From IMG/VR virus record IMGVR_UViG_3300032895_000008, positions 1-41,230 of that record: a stretch of DNA of 41,230 nt; one strand, written 5' to 3'. Shown one piece after another: positions 1 to 7,558 of this stretch (within the stretch, counting starts at the first letter, position 1; each line of letters opens with the position of its first letter). The notes beneath the pieces are model-generated. The model had not been told where the DNA came from. It saw nothing but the letters and a program-made list of their open reading frames with translations, and did no database searches. The stretch comes from a virus. Both the position numbers and the translations under genes were made by a program.

Positions 1-127
1 TCCGTCTGCAAGGTGCTGTAGATCGCATCGCGAATTGCATGCCAGACCGCCGTGCCATCGAGATCGGCCATGCACTGAGCTATGCCGCGCTCTTTGTCCT
101 GCTTACAGAACTCCCAGCTGTAATGCA
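1..127. repeat. 127-bp direct terminal repeat, left copy
   Basis: Bases 1-127 are identical to bases 41104-41230. The repeat lies inside a coding sequence that continues in frame across the junction, so the molecule is most simply a circular map of about 41,103 bp cut within a gene. A 127-base exact overlap is also the size of a common largest k-mer in de Bruijn assemblers, so it is more likely an assembly overlap than a packaged terminal redundancy. Confidence 0.95.
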
Positions 128-1643
128 GCATGTGACAGGCCGGCGCCTCATTCGCCCCGCGCCCCGGGCAGTGCGTGTTCTCGCTCGCGATCGAGACGGT
201 GTTCACCCAGTCGCGGCAGAGGTTCTCCTCGGAGGAGTGCGAAAGAAACAGCACTTTGGGCTGCGGCAGCTGGCTCATCGCGTTCATGACGCCCGTCTCC
301 GGGCCGATCGCCACATCGACGAACTCGAGGAGCGACATGGTCTGGCGGATCGAGTACTTGCCGCTCTTGCAGTGCACGCGCGGCTCCTTCTCCCAGCCCT
401 GTTCCAAGATCTGCGCATCGGTCCCGCCGACCATGATCACGTGAGCGTCCGGGAACTCGGTCAGGATCGAGGCGATGGTGCGATCGAGGCCGTCCCAGGT
501 CTTGTGCACCGAGCTACCCGCGAGAGCCCACAAGACCAGCGGCGCACCGCCCAGACGCGCGCGCTCGGCCTTGGCCCACGACCGCTCGGACTCCCGCGGG
601 TAGAACTTCACCTGCGGCTTGTGCGGCACCCCGGCGAGCAGGTGGCTCATTTCCACGTAGTTGTGGTTCATGTAGCGGTGCCGCGCCGCCGGCGACCAGG
701 TGTGGGTGATCTTGTTCGGGATCGACAGGAGCGATCCCTCGACCGATTCACTCAGCTGCACCCACTTCTCGTATTTGGTCGCGTGGTACTTCCAGTAATC
801 GCCGAGCATGTGGTTCGGCACCTGGTCCTTGTCCTGGAGATAAAACTCATCGATGTTCGGGTCGAATTCGATGATCGAGTGGCCGGGCGGGGAGGTCATC
901 AGGGTCACGTGGTAGCCCTGGGCTTTGAGACCTGCGCACACGCTCGAGGTCTGCAGGAGATCGCCATACGCGCCGTAGCGCACCACGCACGCGCGCCGTT
1001 TCGGCTTGTCCTTCTGCCAGCTGAAATGGCAGGCGGTGCGGCGCTTTTGGAACACGAAGTAGAGCGAGTACTCGATGCCCTCGTTGCGTTTCTGGAAGTC
1101 GACCAGGTCCCAGCCGTGGCCGGTCTTCTTCATGAGCTCGACGACCTTGTCGTAGCTCACATTCCAGGCGTGGTCGGGGTTGGCGCCCTCCTCGCCCACC
1201 TTCGGGTACTCGTCCTCATCGGGCACGTAGAGCACGAGGTAGCCGTCGTGTTTCAGCACCCGAAACCATTCTTTGAGGGCGTCCAGGGCGCTGTGCTTCT
1301 CGATGATCATGCGCTCGGCGAGCGCGCGCTGGATCACGTCGGTAAAGGTGCGCGGGTCGGTGCGCTCGAGCGGAATGTGCTCGAGGAGATGGCTCGAGAA
1401 CACAAAGTCCATGCTCCCGGAGGCGAACATCGGCAGGTCCGCCGCGGACTCGACCCACACGTCCGCGTTGATCGGCTGATTGAAGAGCGTGCGGTCCTTG
1501 CCGTTATCCACCCCGATGAAGTGCGGGAAGGTCTTCTGCAGCCCGCAGCCCAAGTCCAGGCCCCGGCCGCGCGTCCACTTCACGATCTCCCACTTGATCT
1601 TGCCGGACTCGTTCCCCAGCGGACCATCGATCTTCCAGACCAT
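1..1643 (-). CDS. SAM methyltransferase-GT9 glycosyltransferase fusion (runs off the left edge, finishes at 41079)
   Basis: Read from the ATG at 1643 with GGGAG upstream, the frame stays open to base 1 and, joined to 41103-41079, ends in TGA, giving 555 residues. Residues about 20-200 look like a class I SAM methyltransferase: DLGCG at 30-34, GVD about ten residues on, a MDFVFSSHLLEH segment near 78-89 and a FRVLKHDGYLVLYV strand near 127-140. Residues about 215-530 look like glycosyltransferase family 9 (ADP-heptose LPS heptosyltransferase type): VVRYGAYGDLLQTS near 220-233 and GPETGVMNA at 447-455. It probably transfers a sugar, perhaps heptose, and methylates it or another acceptor. The acceptor is unknown: host LPS, a virion protein or DNA are all possible. 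It ends in an ATGA overlap with the gp4-like gene. The fold calls are firm; the substrate is inference. Confidence 0.85.
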   Translation of the reverse strand, partial: MVWKIDGPLGNESGKIKWEIVKWTRGRGLDLGCGLQKTFPHFIGVDNGKDRTLFNQPINADVWVESAADLPMFASGSMDFVFSSHLLEHIPLERTDPRTFTDVIQRALAERMIIEKHSALDALKEWFRVLKHDGYLVLYVPDEDEYPKVGEEGANPDHAWNVSYDKVVELMKKTGHGWDLVDFQKRNEGIEYSLYFVFQKRRTACHFSWQKDKPKRRACVVRYGAYGDLLQTSSVCAGLKAQGYHVTLMTSPPGHSIIEFDPNIDEFYLQDKDQVPNHMLGDYWKYHATKYEKWVQLSESVEGSLLSIPNKITHTWSPAARHRYMNHNYVEMSHLLAGVPHKPQVKFYPRESERSWAKAERARLGGAPLVLWALAGSSVHKTWDGLDRTIASILTEFPDAHVIMVGGTDAQILEQGWEKEPRVHCKSGKYSIRQTMSLLEFVDVAIGPETGVMNAMSQLPQPKVLFLSHSSEENLCRDWVNTVSIASENTHCPGRGANEAPACHMLHYSWEFCKQDKERGIAQCMADLDGTAVWHAIRDAIYSTLQT

Positions 1644-1699
1644 CGCGCGTCTCCCGTGTTATGCGGCACTGCGCAGTCTAGCAATCGAGGCGCTTCACC

Positions 1700-2098
1700 T
1701 CACGCAGCTTGCACGACCCTCGGCTTGACCACGCCCACGAGCTTCGGATTGAACGCCTTCGGGCTCCCGCGCGGCTCATCCCGCAGGTACTGCTTGTTGC
1801 GCCCGAACTGATGGCCGCCCTGCACGTAGGCGACATCGGAGTCGCCCACCACCAGGCCGTAGGGCTCCTCCTCGTTGAAGATCGGGTCGCCATCCTCGTT
1901 CAAGCGCGGCTGGTTCGGCTCCGGCGCCTTCGGCTTCGCGCGCAGCGCCGCGAGCTCGGCATCGATGGCGGCCAGGCGGGCCTTCAGCATCTCGTTGTCG
2001 GACTTGAGATCCTCGTTCTCGGCGAGGACTTCGGTCAGGTCGGCATCGACCGCGAGGTGGGGCTCGGGGGCGACGGCGGTGTTCTTCGGCTGGGCCAT
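1700..2098 (-). CDS. Hypothetical protein, coiled coil
   Basis: This is a 132-residue protein with an AAGGAG ribosome site about 6 bases before its ATG. Residues about 18-55 form a heptad-patterned coiled coil (LTEVLAENEDLKSDNEMLKA), followed by a Pro-rich linker and a C-terminal part rich in Gly, Asp and Tyr. The N-terminal LWNDNEMLKA-like pattern of the 14661-15113 gene is similar (both contain NEMLKAR), so the two may share the coiled-coil module. It lies at the end of the capsid block, between the small structural proteins and the fusion glycosyltransferase. Role unknown; a minor virion or assembly protein is possible. Confidence 0.7.
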   Translation of the reverse strand: MAQPKNTAVAPEPHLAVDADLTEVLAENEDLKSDNEMLKARLAAIDAELAALRAKPKAPEPNQPRLNEDGDPIFNEEEPYGLVVGDSDVAYVQGGHQFGRNKQYLRDEPRGSPKAFNPKLVGVVKPRVVQAA

Positions 2099-2110
2099 GG
2101 TGGGGCTCCT

Positions 2111-2497
2111 TCAGTCCCAGAGGACGTTGTTGACGCTCGTGCCGGTGATCACGACCACCAGGCTCCCCAGGAATCTTACACCGATGCCCGCCGGCGCCGC
2201 CTGGATCACCTGGCCGGCCGAGGCCGTGGTGAGCGCGGTCAGGGCATTGGTGGTGGTGGTGGTGCCCGAGACGACCACATCGAACGCCTGGATCACCGGC
2301 GCGGTGCCGGAGATGCACACGATCCCCTCGAACACCCCGCCCGGGCTCGAGCGGCCGGTGGTGAGCGTGTTGGTGCCGGCGGTCTGCACCGCATAGGAGG
2401 CGAGGTCAATCGCCCCTTGCGCGCCCGTGACCGGATCCACGCCGCAATTGCCGACGGGCGCGTTCTGGTTCGGCACCGGGTACGGGGGCCCCGCCAT
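2111..2497 (-). CDS. Hypothetical structural-type protein
   Basis: This 128-residue protein begins directly after the stop of the upstream gene. It starts with a Pro/Asn-rich segment and continues as alternating Thr/Val/Gly/Ala-rich strands, for example VVVSGTTTTTNALTALTT, a composition typical of beta-rich virion proteins. No enzyme motif is visible. Position, in a run of small genes downstream of the capsid gene, suggests a head decoration or minor capsid role, but I do not recognise the family. Confidence 0.7.
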   Translation of the reverse strand: MAGPPYPVPNQNAPVGNCGVDPVTGAQGAIDLASYAVQTAGTNTLTTGRSSPGGVFEGIVCISGTAPVIQAFDVVVSGTTTTTNALTALTTASAGQVIQAAPAGIGVRFLGSLVVVITGTSVNNVLWD

Positions 2498-2923
2498 CTA
2501 CATCCGATCCAGCATGTTGTTGCGCTCGACGAAGCCCTCGACCCCGTCGACCTCGATCGAGTCGTAGAAGGCGTCGTTGTGCTCGCGCGTGTACATGTCG
2601 TCGGTCGGCCGCAGGGGCTTGCGATCGAAGCCCTCTTTCAGGGACTTCGCCGTCACATCGTCGGTGACCTGGGTGCCGCTCCCAAGCGATCCGCCGAAGG
2701 GCTCGCGCTTGATGTCGGCGACCTCCTGGCGCTCGATGTCCATGCCGGGCGGCAGGCGGTTGTAGCGATCGGTCTTGAAGGGCTCCCAGTTGCCGTTCGG
2801 CGCGCGCGTCTGCAGGCCCTTGCGGGTGCGCGCGCTCTTGTCCGACACCCACCCGCCATGGGCGTCATCGTTGGTGTTCTCAGGGTTGTCGACCTGGAAC
2901 TTCTCCTGGACGATCCGCGACAC
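2498..2923 (-). CDS. Hypothetical protein with LPPGM-D-I-E motif
   Basis: This 141-residue hydrophilic protein shares a motif with its upstream neighbour (2930-3205). Here it reads YNRLPPGMDIERQEVADIK and there FNYLPPGMEIEDQKNSDIR, so the two genes look like diverged duplicates or share a short binding module. The rest is charged and lacks predicted membrane segments. It is co-transcribed with the capsid genes, 6 bases after the previous stop, so a capsid-associated or assembly role is plausible. Family not recognised. Confidence 0.7.
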   Translation of the reverse strand: MSRIVQEKFQVDNPENTNDDAHGGWVSDKSARTRKGLQTRAPNGNWEPFKTDRYNRLPPGMDIERQEVADIKREPFGGSLGSGTQVTDDVTAKSLKEGFDRKPLRPTDDMYTREHNDAFYDSIEVDGVEGFVERNNMLDRM

Positions 2924-2929
2924 GGTGGG

Positions 2930-3205
2930 CTAATCCCAGCCGTCGCCCGGGTAGGAGAGGCCGCCCGAGTAGTTCATGAGCTTTTGCGGCCGGATGTCGG
3001 AGTTTTTCTGGTCCTCGATCTCCATGCCCGGCGGCAGGTAGTTGAACATCGCCTCGAGGCCCGACGGGATCCCCTTGGTATCGATGTAGCCCGAGTCCTT
3101 GATGCCGACCATCTCGTTGTTGACCATCTTCGAGGACTTCGGCAGCACCCCCTCCGGGTGGCCCTTCTCCTGCTCGCTCGCGTTCATGCCGGGGTACATC
3201 TTCAT
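2930..3205 (-). CDS. Hypothetical small protein, LPPGM-E-I-E motif
   Basis: This 91-residue protein has GGAG just upstream of its ATG. It carries the Phe/Tyr-x-x-LPPGM-(D/E)-IE-x-Q motif shared with the 2498-2923 product, here at about residues 54-68, followed by a Gly/Tyr/Trp-rich tail (SGGLSYPGDGWD). It contains no catalytic signature. Its N-terminus (MKMYPGMNASEQEKGHPEG) resembles short phage proteins with conserved Met-Tyr-Pro starts found beside capsid genes, but I cannot name the family with confidence. Confidence 0.7.
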   Translation of the reverse strand: MKMYPGMNASEQEKGHPEGVLPKSSKMVNNEMVGIKDSGYIDTKGIPSGLEAMFNYLPPGMEIEDQKNSDIRPQKLMNYSGGLSYPGDGWD

Positions 3206-3218
3206 CGCACTCTCCTCC

Positions 3219-3737
3219 TTACGTGACCACAGGCGCCTGGGGCGTCGTCTGGATCGAATAGTCGACCGTCACCACCTCGGTCGCGGTCGCGTCAGTCCCG
3301 GTGACGACGTAAATGTAGTCACCAGCGTTCACCGGCATGCCCCCATAGCCGCTCGTGCCGGAGTTCGTGTTGAGCGCCCACTGCGTGAACGCGCCCACCT
3401 GGTTGGTCCAGGTGCCCGAGGCGTTGTACTGGCCGGTGAGCGGGAAGGGGCCCATCGTCTGGGTCGCCAAGGACACCGAGCTTCCGGCAAGGGCGGTGTT
3501 GTACACCCGAATCACCGAGAGCTGCTGTGAGGCGATCGCGATCGAGGAGGTGCCGTTGCCCGGGGTGAACGTGTAGGTCGAGGTGCCCGCGACCGTGCAG
3601 TAGGCGTTCAGCGAGAAGAGCAGGAGCGCTGCGTGCGCGACAAACTTGCCGCTCGTGCCGCCCGAGCCCGCGGTGATGTTGCCTAGGTTCAAATCCCCCC
3701 GCAGGGCGGCGAGGGGCGGGGAGATGAGAAGCGCCAT
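3219..3737 (-). CDS. Capsid-associated protein, paralogue of the next gene
   Basis: A 172-residue protein starting at ATG 3737 with AAGGAG before it; a longer upstream reading would run into the preceding gene. It is rich in Thr, Ser, Gly and Ala with a beta pattern. It shares two blocks with the 3748-4374 product: TVAGTSTYTF (versus TVAAGTSTYTV) and GDYIYVVTGTDATATEVVTV (versus GDQVYVQNGTDATATFIATL). The pair therefore arose by duplication. Genes of this kind directly downstream of a capsid gene often encode head decoration or fibre-like proteins; that role is inference. Confidence 0.75.
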   Translation of the reverse strand: MALLISPPLAALRGDLNLGNITAGSGGTSGKFVAHAALLLFSLNAYCTVAGTSTYTFTPGNGTSSIAIASQQLSVIRVYNTALAGSSVSLATQTMGPFPLTGQYNASGTWTNQVGAFTQWALNTNSGTSGYGGMPVNAGDYIYVVTGTDATATEVVTVDYSIQTTPQAPVVT

Positions 3738-3747
3738 GGCGAGCTCC

Positions 3748-4374
3748 TTACGCCGACACCGCGCCGACCACCGGGGCGATCGAGACGTGCAACGTCGCGA
3801 TGAAGGTGGCGGTCGCATCGGTGCCGTTCTGCACGTACACCTGATCGCCGATGTTCAAGGGTAGCCCCCCGATGCCGGCCGCGACGCTCGGGTTGTTCGG
3901 TGCGGTGAAGGTCTGCGTGCCCCACGCCATCGTGGTATTGGTGCCACCCAAGGTGTTGACCGCATAGAGCCCTGAGGCGCCGTTCACCACGTTCGGGCTG
4001 TAACCGAAGATATTCGGCTGCGCGCCCGTGTTGAGCGAGGTGCCCGCGATGATCGCGAAGTTCGCGACCGTTTGCGTGTTCATGGTCACGGCCGTGCCGG
4101 TCGTGTTGGTGTTGGTGATGTACACCAGGCTCGCACCATAGGCGGGCGAGAGCGCGGTGCCGTTCACCGTGTAGGTGGAGGTGCCGGCCGCGACGGTCAG
4201 AAACGAGACGCCCCAGAGGACCATCTGGGTCCAGGCGACGAACTTCGAGAGTCCGCCGGTGCCCGACGGTAGGCCGTTCGCGCCGGCGGCCGTGGTGCCT
4301 TGCTGCACGCCCACCCGCACCAGCGCATTCGCCTCGTCGTAGCTGATCGAGCGCGCGAGATTGTTCTGAGCCAT
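3748..4374 (-). CDS. Capsid-associated protein, paralogue of the downstream gene
   Basis: A 208-residue beta-rich protein, the first gene after the major capsid gene, with AGGAGAAGGACG before the ATG. Residues about 8-70 include a predicted helix and a hydrophobic stretch (FVAWTQMVLWGVSFLTVAAG) that aligns with FVAHAALLLFSLNAYCTVAG in the neighbour. The C-terminal NGTDATATF block is also shared. A structural role such as capsid decoration fits the position and composition; there is no sequence motif that proves it. Confidence 0.75.
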   Translation of the reverse strand: MAQNNLARSISYDEANALVRVGVQQGTTAAGANGLPSGTGGLSKFVAWTQMVLWGVSFLTVAAGTSTYTVNGTALSPAYGASLVYITNTNTTGTAVTMNTQTVANFAIIAGTSLNTGAQPNIFGYSPNVVNGASGLYAVNTLGGTNTTMAWGTQTFTAPNNPSVAAGIGGLPLNIGDQVYVQNGTDATATFIATLHVSIAPVVGAVSA

Positions 4375-4419
4375 CGTCCTTCTCCTGCCGCCCCTGGCTT
4401 GTCGGTGCCCTTCTCAGCA

Positions 4420-4441
4420 GGCGGGGAGATCGGCCCCCGCC
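4420..4441 (-). terminator. GC-rich hairpin after the capsid gene (possible attenuator)
   Basis: In the 91-base gap after the capsid stop, GGCGGGG (4420-4426) pairs with CCCCGCC (4435-4441) around an 8-base loop. There is no run of U after it in the minus-strand transcript, so it is not a standard intrinsic terminator. It could reduce read-through or protect the 3' end of the capsid mRNA. Confidence 0.35.
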
Positions 4442-4465
4442 CCGGGCTGGTTTAAGCTGGTTCAA

Positions 4466-5455
4466 TTAAGCAGCACTGTCCCACTTCACGATGCGGGTGT
4501 TGATCGCGATGGTGTGCACGATCCCGTAGCCGCCGAGGTAGTACCAGGCGATGCCCTTCGACCGGCCGAAGTCGGTCGGGATCTTGCCGCGCATCTCCTC
4601 CGGCACCGCGATGCCCTCGGCGACCGTGTCGTTGCCGAAGAAGAAGATCCAGTCCGATTGCCCGTTGGTCCACTGCACCATGTCGCCGCCGGAGGCCACC
4701 GCGATGCCGGTGCTCCCGATGCCCTTGGCGATGTTGGTCTGCTCGATGTAGCGCACGTTCTCGTAGCGGCCGATCTCCCCGTTCATGATCAGGTTAAAGC
4801 CCGTGTCCGAGTACTGATGGATCCCCTCGAGGGTGTTCTTGAAGGTGCGGAGCGTGGTCGGCCAGGCGAGCGAGTAGTAGTCGTCCGCGATGTAGGCGGG
4901 GATATTGCGCTCCTTCATCGCATCGACCACGGCCTTGGCGTGCGCGTTCGAGTAGGCGACCGAGTTCGTGCCGGTGACCGTGCCGTTGGTGTAGAGCGTG
5001 ATTGCGCTCGCGCTCGTGCCGCCGACCGGGATCACACGGATGAGCGTCTGGTTGAATTGCCCCCAGACCATGCGGTCGAGGGTCTTCACCGTGTCGTTCT
5101 TCAGGCCCTTCTCGATGATGCTCTGGACCGGGAACTTCGACAGGTTGTCGAGCCTGCCGCTGTACGGGATCGAGTTGCCCGCCTCGGTGATGGTCAGCGT
5201 GCCCTGGGTGATGGTGAGGTTGGTCTCCGGCATGGTGTTCGTTTCGATGAGCACCGCGCCGACCTGCGCCACATCGGACACCACGTCCCAGGTGAAGGTG
5301 TCGCCCTTCTTCTTGCCCTGCTGGCTGATGTCGTGGACGTCGGCGAACTGGCGAAACTTCACCAGCGGCTGGACGTTCATGCGAAGGACGTTCGAGAGCT
5401 GGCGGGCGTAGAAGTAGCCGCCGAGCGTGTTCACCGACCAGACTTGACCTGCCAT
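4466..5455 (-). CDS. Major capsid protein, N4-gp56 type
   Basis: This 329-residue protein forms the icosahedral head shell. The N-terminus (VWSVNTLGGYFYARQLSNVL, then QPLVKFRQFADV) followed by KKKGDTFTWDVVSDV and LTITEAGNSIPYSG is characteristic of the N4-gp56 family of HK97-fold coat proteins, and the length fits. Its place between the scaffold candidate and small decoration-type genes supports this. The start at 5455 has GGGAG six bases upstream inside a small hairpin. A near copy of residues 5-37 is found in the unrelated gene at 10211-10645. Confidence 0.92.
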   Translation of the reverse strand: MAGQVWSVNTLGGYFYARQLSNVLRMNVQPLVKFRQFADVHDISQQGKKKGDTFTWDVVSDVAQVGAVLIETNTMPETNLTITQGTLTITEAGNSIPYSGRLDNLSKFPVQSIIEKGLKNDTVKTLDRMVWGQFNQTLIRVIPVGGTSASAITLYTNGTVTGTNSVAYSNAHAKAVVDAMKERNIPAYIADDYYSLAWPTTLRTFKNTLEGIHQYSDTGFNLIMNGEIGRYENVRYIEQTNIAKGIGSTGIAVASGGDMVQWTNGQSDWIFFFGNDTVAEGIAVPEEMRGKIPTDFGRSKGIAWYYLGGYGIVHTIAINTRIVKWDSAA

Positions 5456-5478
5456 GTGCGACTCCCATCGGGTCGCAC
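5456..5478 (-). promoter_or_regulatory. Hairpin presenting the capsid ribosome-binding site
   Basis: On the minus strand GTGCGAC (5478-5472) pairs with GTCGCAC (5462-5456), a perfect 7-bp stem with the 9-base loop CCGATGGGA. The stem ends directly at the capsid ATG and the Shine-Dalgarno GGGAG spans loop and stem. It could tune translation or protect a processed capsid mRNA. Confidence 0.4.
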
Positions 5479-5496
5479 GTGGCTATGCGCGACCCG

Positions 5497-6603
5497 CTAT
5501 CCCGGTAAGCGACCGTGTCGGATGGCGCGCTGCTGTCCGCGGGCCTTGGCCATGCGGTCGGCAATCGCGCTAGGCGACTCCTCCTCGTCGTCCTCGGGTT
5601 CGACACGGGCAGCTCGAGCTGCAGCACGGGGTCGGTCCACGAGGCTGCGCTTGCGTTCGGCTTTGGAGGGCTCTTCCCGAGGGGCCTTCAGCATCGGAGC
5701 GAACTCCGCGCGGATCTCGCGGCCGATCTTGCGGTACGCATCGATGATCTGAAGGTCGGGCTCATCGCGGGCGAGTTGCCCTAAGCGCATCCGAAAGTAC
5801 CGGCCGAGACTCGCGTGCTGAAGGATCTCGGCCTGCTCTCGCTCGGCCTGATCGATCGCGCGCTGTGTTGCCAGTTGCTCGGAGACCTGCCTCGAGACGT
5901 CGACGGGAGTGGTCGATGGCCTCGATTTGATGGCAGATGCCAGGCGCTTTACCGCATCACTGTCACCGAGTGCTGCCGAGGCGATGACTTCCTCGAGCTC
6001 CCCGTCGGGGATCTCGCTGGGCGTGTCCTTGGGTTGGAGCGCCAGCTGCGTGGCCTGTTTTACGGCATCGTTCGCCCGCTGTAAAGCCACCTCGACCGCT
6101 TCGGTCTTGCTTGCCGCGGTGCGGAGCTCCTTCAGTGTGAGCCACTTCTCCTTTCCGTTGACGATGGTCAGGTAGTAGGTCACCCCGTCGACGACCTTCT
6201 CGTCGCCGGGCTCGCTGCGGCGGTCCTCCGGCTCCTCACGCGCCTGGCGGCGGGTGCCGCCCTGGTCCTCGTCCTCGGCCCCTTCCGCCTGCAGGCGCCG
6301 CGCCTCGGCCTCCTCCGCGCGCTGCCGCTCGGCGGCGATGCGCTCCTCCTCGAGGGCCTCCTCCGCCTCGCGGTCGGCGATCTCGGCCGCCCGCTCGCGG
6401 GCTTCCGGTGAGTCGTCGAGCTCGCCCTCGGCAAACCGGCCGGTGGCGGTCTCCCCGTCCGTGTCCTCGAGGTCGCCGGAGCGCCGGCCGTCGGCCGAGC
6501 GGGCGATCTCCTCGATGCGCGAGAGCCGCCGGCGGTTCTGGTTCTGGTTGATCTCGGCGGCCTTGCGCCGCGCCTCGGCTTCTTCTTCGGGGGTCATGGC
6601 CAT
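5497..6603 (-). CDS. Probable scaffolding protein
   Basis: A 368-residue protein, extremely rich in Glu, Arg, Ala and Gln and predicted almost entirely helical, with long coiled-coil stretches (residues about 1-30 and 65-130). A small ordered motif near 138-165 (VDGVTYYLTIVNGKEKWLT) resembles the short beta segment seen in other podoviral scaffolds. The C-terminal 40 residues are basic. Its position between the portal group and the capsid gene, its composition and its length are those expected of a scaffold that guides procapsid assembly. No catalytic residues are visible. Confidence 0.75.
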   Translation of the reverse strand: MAMTPEEEAEARRKAAEINQNQNRRRLSRIEEIARSADGRRSGDLEDTDGETATGRFAEGELDDSPEARERAAEIADREAEEALEEERIAAERQRAEEAEARRLQAEGAEDEDQGGTRRQAREEPEDRRSEPGDEKVVDGVTYYLTIVNGKEKWLTLKELRTAASKTEAVEVALQRANDAVKQATQLALQPKDTPSEIPDGELEEVIASAALGDSDAVKRLASAIKSRPSTTPVDVSRQVSEQLATQRAIDQAEREQAEILQHASLGRYFRMRLGQLARDEPDLQIIDAYRKIGREIRAEFAPMLKAPREEPSKAERKRSLVDRPRAAARAARVEPEDDEEESPSAIADRMAKARGQQRAIRHGRLPG

Positions 6604-6606
6604 GGG

Positions 6607-6894
6607 CTAGCTCTCCTCCTGCTCGATGATCGTGCGCGCTTCCATCCCGCGCTGCACCGCATTGCCGAGCCACTGTCGGACCTGGCTCGCGACTTTAAAC
6701 TTGATCTGCAGCATCTGCATCTTCGCGACCTCGTGGGCGTCGCACTCGGCCATCGCCTCGGCCGCCTCGCTCATGTCGAGAATCGCGCACTCGAGGATGT
6801 ACTTGCCGATGCGGTCCTGCTCGAGGAAGTACTCGACCTCCTTGCCGAAGGTCACCAGCTCCATCTGGATATTGCGGTCGGTCGCCTCGCTCAC
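6607..6894 (-). CDS. Hypothetical protein, helical
   Basis: A 95-residue acidic helical protein (YFLEQDRIGKYILECAILDM near residues 22-41) with an ATGA overlap to the gene before it. It belongs to the portal-scaffold operon. Small proteins in this place in related phages are usually annotated as hypothetical; no motif allows a function to be given. Confidence 0.7.
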   Translation of the reverse strand: MSEATDRNIQMELVTFGKEVEYFLEQDRIGKYILECAILDMSEAAEAMAECDAHEVAKMQMLQIKFKVASQVRQWLGNAVQRGMEARTIIEQEES

Positions 6895-7277
6895 TGGAAG
6901 GGCGGCGGGCCGCTCGCGGTCGCGTTGTCGATGAGCATGCTGTAGTCGGCCCAGGAGAGCCCGAGCTGCGCGACCAGCAGGCGCTCGAGGTTCTCGGCAA
7001 ACCGATGCTGCGCGGCGTAGGGGCAGTCGGGCACATCACCCGGCTCGGCCGCATCCGCGTGGTCCTTGTCCCACTGATCGATGGTCTCGAGCTTGATCCG
7101 GGCGCGCTTCACCAAGAAGTACTCGACCAGCTCGTGGATCAGCACGCAGGCCTCGGCGCGCCAGTCCTTGGCGTTCGAGATGCGCACCTGCAGCACCCCG
7201 TCCTCGTCCAGGTAGTAATCGCCGCAGGTGTCGTAGCGCTGTTTCCCGTGGGGGATGGTGCGGACTTCGATCCTCAA
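6891..7277 (-). CDS. Phage protein with HELVE metallopeptidase-like motif
   Basis: The likely start is TTG at 7277, overlapping the previous stop as TTGA; a longer reading is out-of-character sequence shared with the neighbouring frame. The 128-residue product holds CVLIHELVEYFLVKRARI near residues 45-62 and, later, PYAAQHRFAENLERLLVAQL. The His-Glu-x-x-Glu core with distant His and Glu resembles a pattern common in small phage proteins and in minimal zinc peptidases. Whether it binds metal or cuts a virion protein is unknown; the classical HExxH second His is replaced by Glu. Confidence 0.65.
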   Translation of the reverse strand: MRIEVRTIPHGKQRYDTCGDYYLDEDGVLQVRISNAKDWRAEACVLIHELVEYFLVKRARIKLETIDQWDKDHADAAEPGDVPDCPYAAQHRFAENLERLLVAQLGLSWADYSMLIDNATASGPPPFQ

Positions 7278-7558
7278 ATGATACCGCCGGCCTTGAGCTG
7301 CGCCTCGAGCGCCTCGGTCTTGGCCGCCTGGCCCTTTTGGAACGGCATCCACTCGGCGTGGTAGCCCCCCATCGGGCTGTCCTGGGCGAGCGGCAGGCTG
7401 CAGGCGCTGAATGGCTGGCCGTTGGCATCGAAACCGCCGGCGTTGATCAGGGTGTCGCTCCACACCTTCGCGATCAAGGCGGGCTCAGGATTGCTCGGAT
7501 CGACGGATCCCGAGCGGCCGAAGACCAGGACGACTCGGCCAATGGTGGGCGTGATCAT
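7274..7558 (-). CDS. Hypothetical protein
   Basis: A 94-residue protein overlapping the portal stop by ATGA. The N-terminus (TIGRVVLVFGRSGSV) forms a short beta barrel-like start, the middle holds SMGGYHAEWMPFQKGQ-type residues, and the end is helical with AKTEALEAQLKAGG. Proteins with this combination occur beside portal genes in many phages, but no biochemical role is known to me. Confidence 0.7.
   Translation of the reverse strand: MITPTIGRVVLVFGRSGSVDPSNPEPALIAKVWSDTLINAGGFDANGQPFSACSLPLAQDSPMGGYHAEWMPFQKGQAAKTEALEAQLKAGGII

Noticed and set aside
39-1811. Long open frame on the plus strand across the methyltransferase-glycosyltransferase gene
   Set aside because: It is antisense to a gene with clear motifs and is His/Arg/Val-rich without a domain; such frames arise in GC-rich DNA.
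4420-4441. Strong intrinsic terminator after the capsid gene
   Set aside because: A hairpin is present but no U-run follows, so it is only listed as a possible attenuator.
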